64,000 bases of DNA, from the NCBI GenBank assembly GCA_049273855.1, contig JBASRN010000239.1, positions 1-64,000 on the forward strand, written 5' to 3'. The translations under genes were made by a program, and so were the position numbers. Below the pieces are notes generated by a model, which was not told the DNA's origin, searched no databases, and saw only the letters and a program-made list of their open reading frames with translations. This stretch comes from Onstottus_B sp049273855 (GTDB lineage Bacteria > Acidobacteriota > Blastocatellia > UBA7656). Shown piece after piece: positions 10,601 through 18,725 of the stretch; the first letter of the stretch is position 1, and each line of letters opens with the position of its first letter.

Positions 10601-11194
10601 GCCGTCCACGAGGTAGTTGGTTGAGTTCCGGCGGTTACCGGCAATCGAGATGTTTGTGAGGCTTGTTAACCCAATTGACGATTCTGTCGTATCATCCGAA
10701 GTAACACCGGGGACGAGTGTCACCAATTGGAGAAAGTTCCGGTTATTAAGTGGTATTTCAACGACTTTCCGGTTTTCTACCACATCGCCGACGGTGGGAG
10801 TGCTTTGAATGATCGGCGCCTCGCTGGTCACCGAAACGACTTCGCTGATGGCGCCGGCTTCGAGCTGGATATTGATCGTCTTCCGGTCATTGACCAGGAA
10901 CTCGATGGCTTTGTTCGCATACTCCTTGAACCCCTGAAATCTGACCGATAAGTCATAGATGCCCGGCTGTATAGAGGTGATCGAATAATAGCCGTCCTCT
11001 CCGGCCACTACTTTTAGCTTCTCACCGGTTTTGATGCTGGTCAGTTCGACATCCGCGCCCGACACAACGGCGTCTTGCTGGTCGGTCACCTGGCCCGAGA
11101 CTCGTGCGGTCGTTTCCTGAGCTGCGACCGTCAGGCTACTGGTCAGCAGCAACACGATTGCGAGGCAGGTGATCGGCCGTCTAACGCTGTCCAT
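7670..11194 (-). CDS. Oar-like TonB-dependent outer-membrane receptor
   Basis: A large outer-membrane protein of about 1174 residues. After a signal peptide (LAIVLLLTSSLTVAAQ) comes a carboxypeptidase-regulatory-like beta domain (VSGQVTDQQDAVVSGADVEL), then the plug (NNRNFLQLVTLVPGVT, YLVDGVANVD, GRASGGVVNIITRGG) and a long beta-barrel ending in the typical aromatic terminus QLGLKFSF. Such receptors are greatly expanded in Acidobacteria and import large or scarce nutrients using TonB energy; the ligand cannot be told from sequence. ATG at 11194 is preferred over upstream TTG/ATG codons because GGAGGG lies 5 bases before it. No TonB or partner lipoprotein is adjacent. Confidence 0.92.
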   Translation of the reverse strand: MDSVRRPITCLAIVLLLTSSLTVAAQETTARVSGQVTDQQDAVVSGADVELTSIKTGEKLKVVAGEDGYYSITSIQPGIYDLSVRFQGFKEYANKAIEFLVNDRKTINIQLEAGAISEVVSVTSEAPIIQSTPTVGDVVENRKVVEIPLNNRNFLQLVTLVPGVTSDDTTESSIGLTSLTNISIAGNRRNSTNYLVDGVANVDVGSNITLLSTPTVDSIQEFRVITSVPTAEFGRASGGVVNIITRGGGRDFHGGAYEFLRNDKLNANSFLNNAQGRFCDDGTAAPIGKRCGDPRLPRPTLRYNNFGFTISGPVWIPGIYSRGHDKTFFFFSQEFRRVIRQPAESFLTVPSLREREGDFSQSSTQIIDPLTGLQFEDNKIPANRIDPTSKALLNLYPEPTIAAATPGLDPNRIQAAAPGIQNTRQETVRIDHNFNSVHRLMGRYTHDLSKTREQGGLFNPLGTAPVLPDIATTDTNVPGQVFSVNLTSVFGANLLNEVSFNISSNNIGSTLVGQYTRANVSIPNSELFPENNSALPPFITVTGLPTLGANQIFDIEYKNVNPRDNLTWVKGSHTLKFGVDLSWESKNENAANVTQGNFGFTGLQTRRTGVPSGIGLADFLLGRASSYSEAQFDVTNNLRFGRTEFYAQDTWRARPDLQLDYGIRYQYYRQPKDKNDVLDVFLPELFDPGNALQCANATCTSFLAGVGDPFNGIAVAGVNSPFGRRVQRDDKNNFAPRFGFAWSPAPEKGFLSRLTGGPDKTVVRGGYGIYFDQVLVGVVEENAFTNPPFSNTVSLTGTVTTPITFANPAAGTPPGTLAARALQTTTDPFVTPITQQWNLTIQRQFGNATAFEIGYLGSAGNHLTRPVDINAPTPQEILDASKGIDGCDPALNASNNPNNCINLARPFRGYTTIRDRQTTATFRYHALISSLRVQRVRGITAQLAYTWSKNLTDATNDRDTIDLPQIRTNFALERAVARFDRTHVFKASYVYELPYPKDGLMARPVLRQVLGGWEVAGITTAMTGLPLNRVVQGTGPGPRGTRPNQVSDPFQNVPTGVSRTPYYINPLAFIPTAIGEIGHSGRAPFRFESVFETDLNLAKNWRWGEHYAVQFRAELFNIFNKTTVSDISQTVPNLLPDNVAFTSLTEFLKTNSAFGQVFATRRAREVQLGLKFSF

Positions 11195-11315
11195 ACTTCC
11201 CTCCATCAACTCTTAAGTGGGACGGAATTCGCAGTCAGGTCGAACATCAGGTCGAAGAGCATGGGACGTACGCATAGTCGAGATAGAGCAATTCGGCCCG
11301 CGCTCATCGCCGACA

Positions 11316-13928
11316 TCAATAGATCAGGTACTTGCGCCTGATCAGCGCAAACTCGGACAACCCGGCCTGCCAAGTTCCCGCAATCTCGGAAGGCGTCTTA
11401 CCCTGCCTCAAAGCGGCTAGCGTCCCGTTGTTTGCCAGCAACCGCAAATAATCGTCGATCTTCCATTTGCTCGGGTGCAGCCGCCAGATATGATACGCAA
11501 TCTCCAGGCCCACAGCCACCGGTTTGAATGCGCTGCGATCGGTGATCACGATGTTCATGCCTCGGCATTGCTCCCCGCTGAACCTGGAAGACTTCGGGGT
11601 GAAGCGAACCGGAACAAACCGCACTCCGGCCAGTCCCGCGCGGTTCAGAGCTTCGCTCAGCTTCGTGCCGTCGATCCACGGCGCGCCGATCACTTCAAAC
11701 GGGGTGTCGGTGCCGCGCCCGACCGAGACATTCGTTGTTTCAAGCAACCCGATGCCTGGATAGAGAAGCGCTTCATTGAGGCTTCGCATGTTCGGCGAAG
11801 GGTTGACCCACTCGAGACCCGTCCCGTCGTAGTAGTCGGCGCGGCGCCAGCCTTCCATCTTGATCACCGTCAGGTCCGCGCCGATCTTTCGCTCGGCGTT
11901 GAACAGCATCGCAAGCTCGCCAAGCGTCAGCCCGTATCGCACCGGGATCGCATGATAGGAGGTGAACGAGTACGACGGGTGAGCTGCCAGTTCCGCGTCG
12001 GCCACCGGACCTTCGATGTCATAACCGTTGATCGGATTCGGACGGTCGAGCACAACGAACTTGATCTTGTTCCTGGCGGCTTCTTCCATCGCGTAGCCGC
12101 AGGTTGTGATGTAAGTGTAGAAACGCGTGCCGACGTCCTGAATGTCAACCACCAGCGTGTCGATGTCTTTCAACATCCCGGCGGCCGGGCGCCGCGTGTC
12201 TCTGTCATAGAGGCTGTAGACCGGAAGCCCGGTCTTCGGGTCGCGCTGATCGGCAACCGGTGAATCTTCAATTCCGCGCAGTCCGTGTTCGGGTGAGAAC
12301 AATGCGACGAGTTTGAGACTCTTCACCGAAGCCAGCACGTCGATGGTAGAGCGGCCGGCCCGGTCGCGTCCGGTGTGATTCGTGATCAATCCGACGCGGC
12401 GGCCTTCGAGCTGTTTGAAACCGTCGCGTTCCAGCACATCGATCCCAGTCAGCACCGGATGAAGCGGGCCCGACGGGACGCTGCGATTTATCGCCGCGCG
12501 CGGCGCATCGGCGACATGAAGCGGGGACTTCAAATCGACTACGTCTGAGCCCTTCGGCAACTCACCGATCGCAGATGCGACTATCGATGCCACAAAGGAG
12601 CGAAGCCTTGTCACATCACCCTTGCCGTTAGGATGAACCCGATTGGTCAACAGGACGACAAACGTCTCGCTTACAGGGTCGATCCAAATACTGGTGCCGG
12701 TGAATCCAGTGTGCCCAAACGTCCCTACCGGAAACAGATCGCCTCGATTGGAAGAGAACGCGGTGTTCACATCCCAGCCGATGCCCCGCATCTGCGAAGT
12801 TGGGAGCGAGTGCGCGCTTATCATTCTGGCTACGGTGTACGGAGCGAGGATGCGCCTGCCGTTGTATTCACCTTTGTTGAGGATCATCTGGCAGAAGATC
12901 GCCAGATCGTCGGCAGTCGAGAAAAGCCCCGCATGACCGGCCACGCCTCCCATCTCGAAAGCTCGGGGGTCGTGAACTTCGCCGCGCATCCATCGGCCTT
13001 CGCGGGTTTCGGTTGGAGCCACGCGCGAATCAAAGTGCCTAATGGCTTTCCGCAATTTTTCTATATCTTTCCACGTCGTGTCTGGGTGTTGGAAACGATT
13101 GCGATAATGTTCCGGCACGTTGGAGAAGAATGTGTCCGTCATCCCAAGCGGTGCGAAGATGTTTTCGCGCGCGAACTCGTCAAAACGCTTAACGGCGAGG
13201 CGGCGAACGATCTCTGCAGCGACGATGAAGCCAACATCCGAATAAACGAATCGCGTGCCCGGCTCGTAGCTGGGACGTAGCTCATAAATCTGCTCGAGCG
13301 GATCAAGTGTCTTACCAACATAGTCGGCGATCTCGTTATCCGGCGGCAGCCCCGCGCGGTGAGTCATCAACTGCTCAACAGTGATTCGGTCTTTGCCGAA
13401 CTTGCCGAACTCGGGAATGTAGAGCGCGACCGGATCCGCAAGGGAGACTTTGCCTTGCTCAACCAAAATCATGATCGAACTGGCGGTCGCAACAACTTTC
13501 GTCAGCGAGGCAAGATCAAAGATCGTGTCAACGGTCATCGGCTCGCGCTTCGGCTGGAGGGCGCGATCACCGAATGCTTTGCGATAGACGATCCGTCCCT
13601 TGCAAGCTACAAGCACGACGGCACCGGGCGTTTCTTTGCGAGCGATCGATTCGAGCACGGCGTGATCGATATTCGCGAGCCGCTCGCTCGACAGTCCGAC
13701 AGACTCGGGTGTCGCAACTGCGAGTTTAGGTCCTGGCGTGCGTCGCGTGGATTGTTGAGCAAATAGAGAAAACGACGGAAGCAAGGCGATCGACACAACC
13801 GCAACGATTGATTGTCGAATCGCTGTTTCACGCAAAGCCGCAAAGCATCGCAAAGACCGCAAAGCACCGCCATGGTTCGCGAGCTTTAGTTGCTGGTTCT
13901 TTGCGCGAAACTTGCCCTTTACTTTCAT
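11316..13928 (-). CDS. AmiE-like serine hydrolase fused to NamZ-type exo-muramidase (DUF1343, GH171)
   Basis: An 870-residue exported two-domain enzyme. Residues about 70-420 are a beta-lactamase-fold serine hydrolase with the SxxK nucleophile (Ser141, SLTK), YSD as the YxN equivalent, and an HTG triad box. Residues about 480-870 are DUF1343, with LITNHTGRDRAG, LFSPEHGLRG, VVDIQDVGTRFYTY and VLDRPNPING. In Bacillus the separate proteins AmiE and NamZ remove peptides from, and release, terminal N-acetylmuramic acid; here they are one chain. The 5' end is uncertain: the first 30 codons read through a TTTGCG-type repeat, and a TTG start giving RETAIRQSIVAVVSIALL would make a cleaner signal peptide. 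It lies 30 bases downstream of the symporter gene and is probably cotranscribed. Confidence 0.88.
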   Translation of the reverse strand: MKVKGKFRAKNQQLKLANHGGALRSLRCFAALRETAIRQSIVAVVSIALLPSFSLFAQQSTRRTPGPKLAVATPESVGLSSERLANIDHAVLESIARKETPGAVVLVACKGRIVYRKAFGDRALQPKREPMTVDTIFDLASLTKVVATASSIMILVEQGKVSLADPVALYIPEFGKFGKDRITVEQLMTHRAGLPPDNEIADYVGKTLDPLEQIYELRPSYEPGTRFVYSDVGFIVAAEIVRRLAVKRFDEFARENIFAPLGMTDTFFSNVPEHYRNRFQHPDTTWKDIEKLRKAIRHFDSRVAPTETREGRWMRGEVHDPRAFEMGGVAGHAGLFSTADDLAIFCQMILNKGEYNGRRILAPYTVARMISAHSLPTSQMRGIGWDVNTAFSSNRGDLFPVGTFGHTGFTGTSIWIDPVSETFVVLLTNRVHPNGKGDVTRLRSFVASIVASAIGELPKGSDVVDLKSPLHVADAPRAAINRSVPSGPLHPVLTGIDVLERDGFKQLEGRRVGLITNHTGRDRAGRSTIDVLASVKSLKLVALFSPEHGLRGIEDSPVADQRDPKTGLPVYSLYDRDTRRPAAGMLKDIDTLVVDIQDVGTRFYTYITTCGYAMEEAARNKIKFVVLDRPNPINGYDIEGPVADAELAAHPSYSFTSYHAIPVRYGLTLGELAMLFNAERKIGADLTVIKMEGWRRADYYDGTGLEWVNPSPNMRSLNEALLYPGIGLLETTNVSVGRGTDTPFEVIGAPWIDGTKLSEALNRAGLAGVRFVPVRFTPKSSRFSGEQCRGMNIVITDRSAFKPVAVGLEIAYHIWRLHPSKWKIDDYLRLLANNGTLAALRQGKTPSEIAGTWQAGLSEFALIRRKYLIY
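13831..13865. repeat. CGCAAAG short-period repeat in the 5' end of the AmiE-NamZ gene
   Basis: Four CGCAAAG units spaced 9-10 bases apart. This is a common dispersed intergenic repeat type, here apparently read as protein, which casts doubt on the upstream start codon of the gene. Confidence 0.6.
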
Positions 13929-13958
13929 ACTGACAAACGATTGATCTCGCCCGGTCTA

Positions 13959-15494
13959 TCAATCCGCAGCCTGTTCCAGGACCACTTCCTTGCGTTCAAC
14001 CACCCAGCTTGCCGAGTAGCCAACCACAAACGTGACCGTCGATCCAATCAGCACGTACCACTGCCACGACACACCGAGCCGCGCCCAGACGAAGATCATC
14101 ACTCCAATCCCCGTGATCACTCCGGCTAGCGCGCCCGTTTGCTTCACACGCCGCGTTAGCGTGCTCAGAAAAAACAACCCGAGTATCGGACCGTTTGTGA
14201 ATGACGCAATTGAAAGCACCGTGTCAACTATGCGTTGGTCTTTGCCGATCGCGTACAACGCCGCAGCTATCTGCACAGCTCCCCACACCGCAGTTATCAC
14301 GCGCGACGCGCGCACGTAATGCGCTTCTGATCGGTTTGGCGCAAACAACGGCCGATAGAAATCGGTGATCGATGTGGATGCCAACGCATTGAGCGACGAA
14401 GACATTGCAGCCGCGATCATCGCCGCGATGACCAGACCGATGACCCCCGCGGGGAGCTCGTTCACAATGAAATATGAAAAGACGCGGTCAGCGCTTATCT
14501 CAACCGGCAGCGTCCTGTAGCGGCCATAGAACACAAACAACATCACGCCGATCAGCAGGAACATCAGGAACTGAGCGAACACGATGACACCGCTTGCCAG
14601 CAGCGCCTTAGCCGCCTGCCGCGAATCCTTGCTGCACAGATAACGCTGCACCATGTATTGGTCCGTCCCGTGAGTCGAGGTGGTCAGAAACGCGCCTCCA
14701 ATCACGCCTGCCCAGAACGTGTAGCTGCGCGCGATGTCCGTCGAGAAGTCAAAGATGCGAAACTTGCCCCCCTCGCCGCCGACTGCGATCACTTCGCCCC
14801 AGCCTCCCTGTATCAGGTTGAGCAGCATCAACCCGGCGACGATCGCGCCGAGATTATAGATCAAGAGCTGAACGACCTCTATCCAGATGACTGCGGTTAT
14901 ACCGCCCAGATAGGTAAACACGATCATCACAACGCCTATTATCAGAATCGACTTCCAATCGGCCCAGCCGGTGAGCGCAACGAGCGGGATGGCCGTCGCA
15001 TACAGCCGAACGCCGTCCGAGAGTGAGCGGGTAATGATAAACAGCGACGCCGCAACGCGCTTGACCGGCCCGCCGAATCTGCGGTCGAGGATCTGATAAA
15101 CCGTAAAAAGCTCACCGCGAAAATAGAGAGGAATGAACAAAGCGACTATGAGGAACCGCCCTGCCATGTAGCCCACGACCAGTTGCAGGAAAGTGAAGTT
15201 GCCGCCCTCGCCGCGAGCGTTTACCGCAAAAGCGAAAGCCGGAACGCTTATAAAAGTGACTACCGACGTTTCCGTTGCGACAATCGAAGCTGCGAGCGCC
15301 CACCACGGCACGTCACGATCTGAGAGGAAATAGTCGCGCAGATTCTTTTGCCTGCGGCTGAAGTACCAACCGAGCAGCACGACTCCAGCGAGATAGGCGA
15401 CCACGATGATCAGATCGATCGCGTGAAGGTGCATATGGAAGATATCGCGTGTCGGAAGTTGTCCGGAGCGAAAGCTAATACTAGCATTCGACAT
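13959..15494 (-). CDS. sodium:solute symporter (SSS family), candidate cell-wall sugar transporter
   Basis: A 511-residue membrane protein with about 13 hydrophobic segments and SSS hallmarks: the family opening IDLIIVVAYLAGVVLLGWYFS, the DYFLSDRDVPWWALAASIVATE loop that shapes the sodium site, and GGITAVIWIEVVQ. It uses the sodium gradient to import a small solute. Because the next gene, 30 bases downstream, encodes a muramic-acid-releasing enzyme, imported N-acetylmuramic acid or a muropeptide is a reasonable guess; Bacteroidota carry similar SSS genes in MurNAc loci. The start may be the internal ATG at 15434, since residues before MHLHAIDL look unlike the family. Neither start has a good ribosome site. 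Confidence 0.85.
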   Translation of the reverse strand: MSNASISFRSGQLPTRDIFHMHLHAIDLIIVVAYLAGVVLLGWYFSRRQKNLRDYFLSDRDVPWWALAASIVATETSVVTFISVPAFAFAVNARGEGGNFTFLQLVVGYMAGRFLIVALFIPLYFRGELFTVYQILDRRFGGPVKRVAASLFIITRSLSDGVRLYATAIPLVALTGWADWKSILIIGVVMIVFTYLGGITAVIWIEVVQLLIYNLGAIVAGLMLLNLIQGGWGEVIAVGGEGGKFRIFDFSTDIARSYTFWAGVIGGAFLTTSTHGTDQYMVQRYLCSKDSRQAAKALLASGVIVFAQFLMFLLIGVMLFVFYGRYRTLPVEISADRVFSYFIVNELPAGVIGLVIAAMIAAAMSSSLNALASTSITDFYRPLFAPNRSEAHYVRASRVITAVWGAVQIAAALYAIGKDQRIVDTVLSIASFTNGPILGLFFLSTLTRRVKQTGALAGVITGIGVMIFVWARLGVSWQWYVLIGSTVTFVVGYSASWVVERKEVVLEQAAD

Positions 15495-15761
15495 CTGACG
15501 GCGGACACATCTTTTGAGCGAGCTTCATCGGATCAAAACGGGCAACAATCGGGCGGGCGACGCGCTTCGCGCGGCTTATCAAAGGTTCGGCAACGCCCGG
15601 AGAGGGTCGGCGCGGAATCGTTTGATAAGTTTGTTACAACGAAGACGAAAGTGCGAAGTTAGGGATTATACCCCTTACGATTATGGAGCCCAGGGCGGGC
15701 AATATGTTTATTTATTGGGAGGGGGTGGTCTACGGCTCCGCTTGCAGACACCAGCAAGACT
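15495..15761. other. intergenic spacer
   Basis: Holds the upstream region of the symporter gene and the end of the CarD gene. I see no gene, clear hairpin terminator or operator copy in it. Confidence 0.4.
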
Positions 15762-16310
15762 TCACTCCTTGAGCGCTCTGAGCGCATGGTCGACCTGTTC
15801 TTCGACCGCGGCCCTTGTCTCTCCCATTACTTCTGAGATCTCGCAGATCAGCAGCCTTCTCGCCCTTCCGAGCGTCCCGGCTTCTCCTAGTGTTAACGAC
15901 CTCGTATCCCCTAACTCGGTCAATGATGCGACTACCTCGGCGAGGTCGTAGGGCGACCCGGAGGTGAACAGTTTCAAATTGTCGGTTGCGCGCTGCTTCC
16001 AGGTATCGGCTGTCTTGGCGCTCTTCTTTAGATGAGCCAGGAGCCCGGGAATCTCAGACTTCTTCATCAACGCCCGGACGCCAATGGCCCGAGCTTTTTC
16101 TACCGGCACGAACAGGTCGCCGCGATTGTCGTCCAGCACAGTCAAGTGGTAAAACATTATCACCCTGGCATCGACGACTCGTTTGACGACGCGGCCAATA
16201 CGGCAGGGGCCCTGACCCGGATAGATGGCTTTATTACCGGTTGTCAGCGCCCCTCGACTCCTACCGCGGCGGGCAGGCGTGATGCTCCTGTTTAATCCAC
16301 GAGCGCTCAC
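15762..16310 (-). CDS. CarD/CdnL-like RNA polymerase-binding regulator
   Basis: The CarD RNA-polymerase interaction domain opens at GNKAIYPGQGPCRIGRVV and continues through FYHLTVLDDNRGDLFVPVEKA; the C-terminal helical half (SGSPYDLAEVVASLTELGD, ARRLLICEISEVM) is also present. CarD proteins stabilise open promoter complexes, often at rRNA and stress genes. GTG at 16310 overlaps the stop of the upstream small gene as GTGA, which implies translational coupling. The 24 residues before TTGNKAIYP are Arg-rich and unlike the family, so the mature start is uncertain. The operon is preceded by a Crp-type operator at 16592-16607, linking this general transcription factor to the neighbouring regulon. 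Confidence 0.82.
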   Translation of the reverse strand: MSARGLNRSITPARRGRSRGALTTGNKAIYPGQGPCRIGRVVKRVVDARVIMFYHLTVLDDNRGDLFVPVEKARAIGVRALMKKSEIPGLLAHLKKSAKTADTWKQRATDNLKLFTSGSPYDLAEVVASLTELGDTRSLTLGEAGTLGRARRLLICEISEVMGETRAAVEEQVDHALRALKE

Positions 16311-16537
16311 GGGTAAAGCTCCCTTCTCACCCGCGATTCGATGTTCGTGATTTCGGTCAAGGTCAGATCAAACCTGTTCACATCTGGACGCCAGAACTCC
16401 TGTTGCCACTCCCGATGAAGCGCCGCCAGTTGTCTCCAGTGATAGCTTTCGCTGGGGTTGCCGGACGTGTCAGTCAGTTTGGTTGACCGGACAGGAGTGT
16501 CGGCAATGAGTCTGAGTTGTCTGCTGTTTCTTCTCAT
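16307..16537 (-). CDS. small hypothetical protein upstream of CarD
   Basis: A 76-residue soluble protein (from MRRNSRQLRLIADTPV to VRRELYP) with no family I recognise. A longer reading from GTG at 16588 is possible, but that codon lies upstream of the -10 box of the operator-linked promoter, so the transcript would start after it. ATG at 16537 has AGAGAGAGA upstream and lies about 20 bases after the predicted transcription start. The stop overlaps the GTG start of the carD-like gene by 4 bases, the main sign that the gene is real. Confidence 0.6.
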   Translation of the reverse strand: MRRNSRQLRLIADTPVRSTKLTDTSGNPSESYHWRQLAALHREWQQEFWRPDVNRFDLTLTEITNIESRVRRELYP

Positions 16538-16564
16538 AGTGTCTCTCTCTATCTGCGCCAACTC

Positions 16565-16607
16565 AGCATACGCCTTTACCGGATCCACTTCCGTCCAATA
16601 TTGGACA
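16565..16607 (-). promoter_or_regulatory. Crp-type operator (site 1) plus -10 box of the carD operon
   Basis: Palindrome CGTCCAATATTGGACA at 16592-16607. On the minus strand -10 TATGCT (16570-16565) begins 29.5 bp from the palindrome centre, predicting a start near 16558 and activator binding at -41.5. Confidence 0.82.
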
Positions 16608-16638
16608 GTCTTGAAAACGCCCAGCTCCCTCGCGTTCC

Positions 16639-17595
16639 TTAACGCAGCGCCTCCAAGACCAGGATTGTACCCAGGACGGCGGCCAGGATGACATATTTGC
16701 CATTCGAGCGGCGGCCGTATTGATAGCGGCTGTTGTAGCCATCTTCGTAGCCGCGACGGAAGCCCTCGCGGAAGTAATGGTTGTAGTCGTCCCGCTCTAC
16801 GTAGTAGCCACTATAGCCGTAGTTGGCGTCGCGATAGGCGTAAGAATCTTCATAGTTGTACGCCCAGTGATCCTGCCGGTCGGCCTGTCCCGCGCGGAAG
16901 CCCTCCTCATAACCGTAGTTCACCGCCTGCCGCAGCAAATTTGCGCCGTATTGATTCGTCTCGTAGTAGCTGCCGCCACGAGAGTATCGATAGCTCGGAG
17001 GCGTGTAGAAGTACGGATCGCGACCGTAGTTGTAGTTACGTGCGTTTCGCAGCCTTAACTCCTGCTGACGCAGGCGCTGAAAGTACTGTTGCTGGAAACG
17101 GTACTGCGCCATACGCTTTTGTTGCTGTAGCTGTGCTGAATGCTGTTGTGAGAGACGCTGCTGCTGATTCAGATGTTCACGGTACTGCACCAGCCGTTGT
17201 TGCTGCTGACTAATACGCTGTTGCTGCTGTTCCTGTGGGAGGCGCTGTTGCCTCTGAGCCTGTTGTTGCTGCTTCGGCTTGACCTGCTGTTGTTGCTTCT
17301 GAGCCTTTTGTTGCTGCTTGACCTGCTGTTGTTGCTTCTGAGCCTCCTGTTGCTCTTTGACCTGCTGTTGTTGCTGTTGTTGCTTCTGCGCCTTTTGCTG
17401 CTGCTTGACCTGCTGTTGTTGTTCTTGTTGCTTTTGAGCCTTTTGCTGCTTCTGTTGCTTTTGTTTGTTTTGCACTTCCTGCTGTTTTTGTTCTGGCGGC
17501 GGTTGTTGCGCTTCAGTCGGCAGGCTCACTCCCACCAACAACACCGCGCTTACTACAAGCGCCACCATTATCCGGTTCAGGCTGCTCATTCTCAT
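16639..17595 (-). CDS. secreted Gln-rich protein with Tyr/Gly-rich C-terminal domain (paralogue 1)
   Basis: A 318-residue exported protein. After the signal peptide (IMVALVVSAVLLVGVSLP) residues about 30-180 are almost wholly Gln and Lys in repeats such as QQQVKQQQKAQKQ. The C-terminal third is conserved with the paralogue at 24808: YSRGGSYYETNQYGANLLR, NYGYEEGFRAGQADRQ and FREGFRRGYEDGYNSR, then a hydrophobic tail VILAAVLGTILVLEAL that may anchor or sort it. AAGGAGG stands 6 bases before ATG 17595. A Crp-type operator lies 147 bases upstream. Function unknown; a structural or adhesive envelope protein is a guess. Low-complexity DNA makes the repeat length prone to change. Confidence 0.85.
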   Translation of the reverse strand: MRMSSLNRIMVALVVSAVLLVGVSLPTEAQQPPPEQKQQEVQNKQKQQKQQKAQKQQEQQQQVKQQQKAQKQQQQQQQVKEQQEAQKQQQQVKQQQKAQKQQQQVKPKQQQQAQRQQRLPQEQQQQRISQQQQRLVQYREHLNQQQRLSQQHSAQLQQQKRMAQYRFQQQYFQRLRQQELRLRNARNYNYGRDPYFYTPPSYRYSRGGSYYETNQYGANLLRQAVNYGYEEGFRAGQADRQDHWAYNYEDSYAYRDANYGYSGYYVERDDYNHYFREGFRRGYEDGYNSRYQYGRRSNGKYVILAAVLGTILVLEALR

Positions 17596-17714
17596 GACAC
17601 ACCTCCTTATTAATCCGATAACTCACATCATGCAAACTCGACGCTTGGAGCGAAGCGGCTCACGTCCGTCTCGAGCAGCGCACGAGGCGCAGCTCTATTC
17701 CGTTTGCAACTACA

Positions 17715-17757
17715 ATGCTACGCGTAAGCGGGATCGGTTTCTGTTCAATATTAGACA
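17715..17757 (-). promoter_or_regulatory. Crp-type operator (site 2) plus -10 box of Gln-rich gene 1
   Basis: TGTTCAATATTAGACA at 17742-17757; minus-strand -10 TAGCAT at 17720-17715, first base 29.5 bp from the centre. Predicted leader of about 113 bases. Confidence 0.85.
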
Positions 17758-17818
17758 TCGTCGGAGATACTCTGCGCATCGGTTTTCGTGAGTGATTGAC
17801 TGCCCGTCCGCGGACTGA

Positions 17819-18505
17819 TCAGCACGATGTAAGCTGAGTTAGATAGTCGCTGAGATCCTTGTCTCTTACTACCAGACAGTGCTGTGCGCGCGTCTCAATC
17901 AGCCCGAGATCACGAAATCTCTGCATAAACTCGCTGACGCGTGACCGCGTGGTGCCGACCATCTCAGACAGTTCCTCGTGTGTAATCCAGTTTTCGATGG
18001 TCAGGCTGTGAAGTTCCTTCTTGCCGAGCTTTCGAGCCAGCTCCAGCAGAGTCGTCCCCAAGCGATGTTCGCTACCAGCAGTCACCAAGTGGGTGATCAT
18101 CTCTTGTTGGTCAGCAATGCGGAGAGACAGATACTGGACCAATCCTTCAAGGAGTAAGTCGCCGGGTAGAAGGTTAAAGAACTGAGGACAAGGGACCTCA
18201 AGCAACTTGGTCTCTTCCATAGCCGTCGCTGTTTCCAAACGTTCACCTGCGCCTGACAGGCACAGCTCTCCGAAAACATCTCCGGCGGTGTAGATCCCGA
18301 CGATGCACTCCTTACCTTCGGGCGACAGCGTTAGCAGTTTTACCTGTCCGCTCTCAATGACGTAGATCGACCTCGCAACCTCTCCACAAGTGTAAACGTT
18401 GGCGTATTTCGCGATCTTGATGATGCGAGAATCTCGGGTCTTGTGACGAAGCGAATCGCGCAGTTGGCATCTTATTTGTTCAGCTTGAGGAGTCTGTCCA
18501 ATCAT
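17819..18505 (-). CDS. Crp/Fnr-family transcription regulator (paralogue 1)
   Basis: A 228-residue protein with an N-terminal cyclic-nucleotide-binding-type beta-roll (VARSIYVIESGQVKLLTL, GDVFGELCLSGAGERLETA) and a C-terminal winged helix whose recognition helix reads MVGTTRSRVSEFMQRFRDLG. No Fnr-type N-terminal cysteine cluster is present, so oxygen sensing by an iron-sulphur centre is unlikely; the effector is unknown. ATG 18505 is chosen because GGGAGGAAT precedes it directly. It is the most divergent of three paralogues in 6 kb (ESGQVKLLTLSPEGKEC compared with EKGQVKLCMSSSEGKEC). Its own upstream region has a different repeat pair (18689-18725) and not the shared palindrome. Confidence 0.9.
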   Translation of the reverse strand: MIGQTPQAEQIRCQLRDSLRHKTRDSRIIKIAKYANVYTCGEVARSIYVIESGQVKLLTLSPEGKECIVGIYTAGDVFGELCLSGAGERLETATAMEETKLLEVPCPQFFNLLPGDLLLEGLVQYLSLRIADQQEMITHLVTAGSEHRLGTTLLELARKLGKKELHSLTIENWITHEELSEMVGTTRSRVSEFMQRFRDLGLIETRAQHCLVVRDKDLSDYLTQLTSC

Positions 18506-18660
18506 ATTCCTCCCCCCTCGGCCCAATCGCTAACCCGGTGAGTGCAACGCTGTTTTGCATCGAGTTCCGCACGTAAGAATCCCCTTCGATGCCCAAGTAG
18601 TACCTAAAGGGGCAACATCCGTGCCAGATCCACGAGTCTGTAGAAGAACATCCCTCCCGA

Positions 18661-18725
18661 TTTGTAGGCAATCACTTTGGCTCTTTTTTGAGCAAGATCC
18701 CTCAATGACTGAGCAAGATTACTCA
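18661..18725 (-). promoter_or_regulatory. tandem TGAG-N8-CTCA repeats upstream of Crp paralogue 1
   Basis: TGAGCAAGATCCCTCA at 18689-18704 and TGAGCAAGATTACTCA at 18710-18725, 21 bp apart (two helical turns). Each has inverted TGAG/CTCA ends and is 16 bp, the size of a Crp-family site. On the minus strand TACAAA at 18666-18661 begins 30.5 bp from the nearer centre and could be the -10 box. Confidence 0.45.

Noticed and set aside
16538..16588. GTG extension of the small gene before carD
   Set aside because: The codon is upstream of the -10 box of the operator-linked promoter, so it would not be in the mRNA.
17200..17480. CRISPR-like short repeats
   Set aside because: They are irregular Gln-codon repeats within a coding frame, without spacers of constant length.
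17173..17613. Leu-rich plus-strand ORF opposite the Gln-rich gene
   Set aside because: It is the antisense of Gln codons (CTG/TTG); the minus frame has a signal peptide, ribosome site and paralogue. The same applies at 25336-25890.
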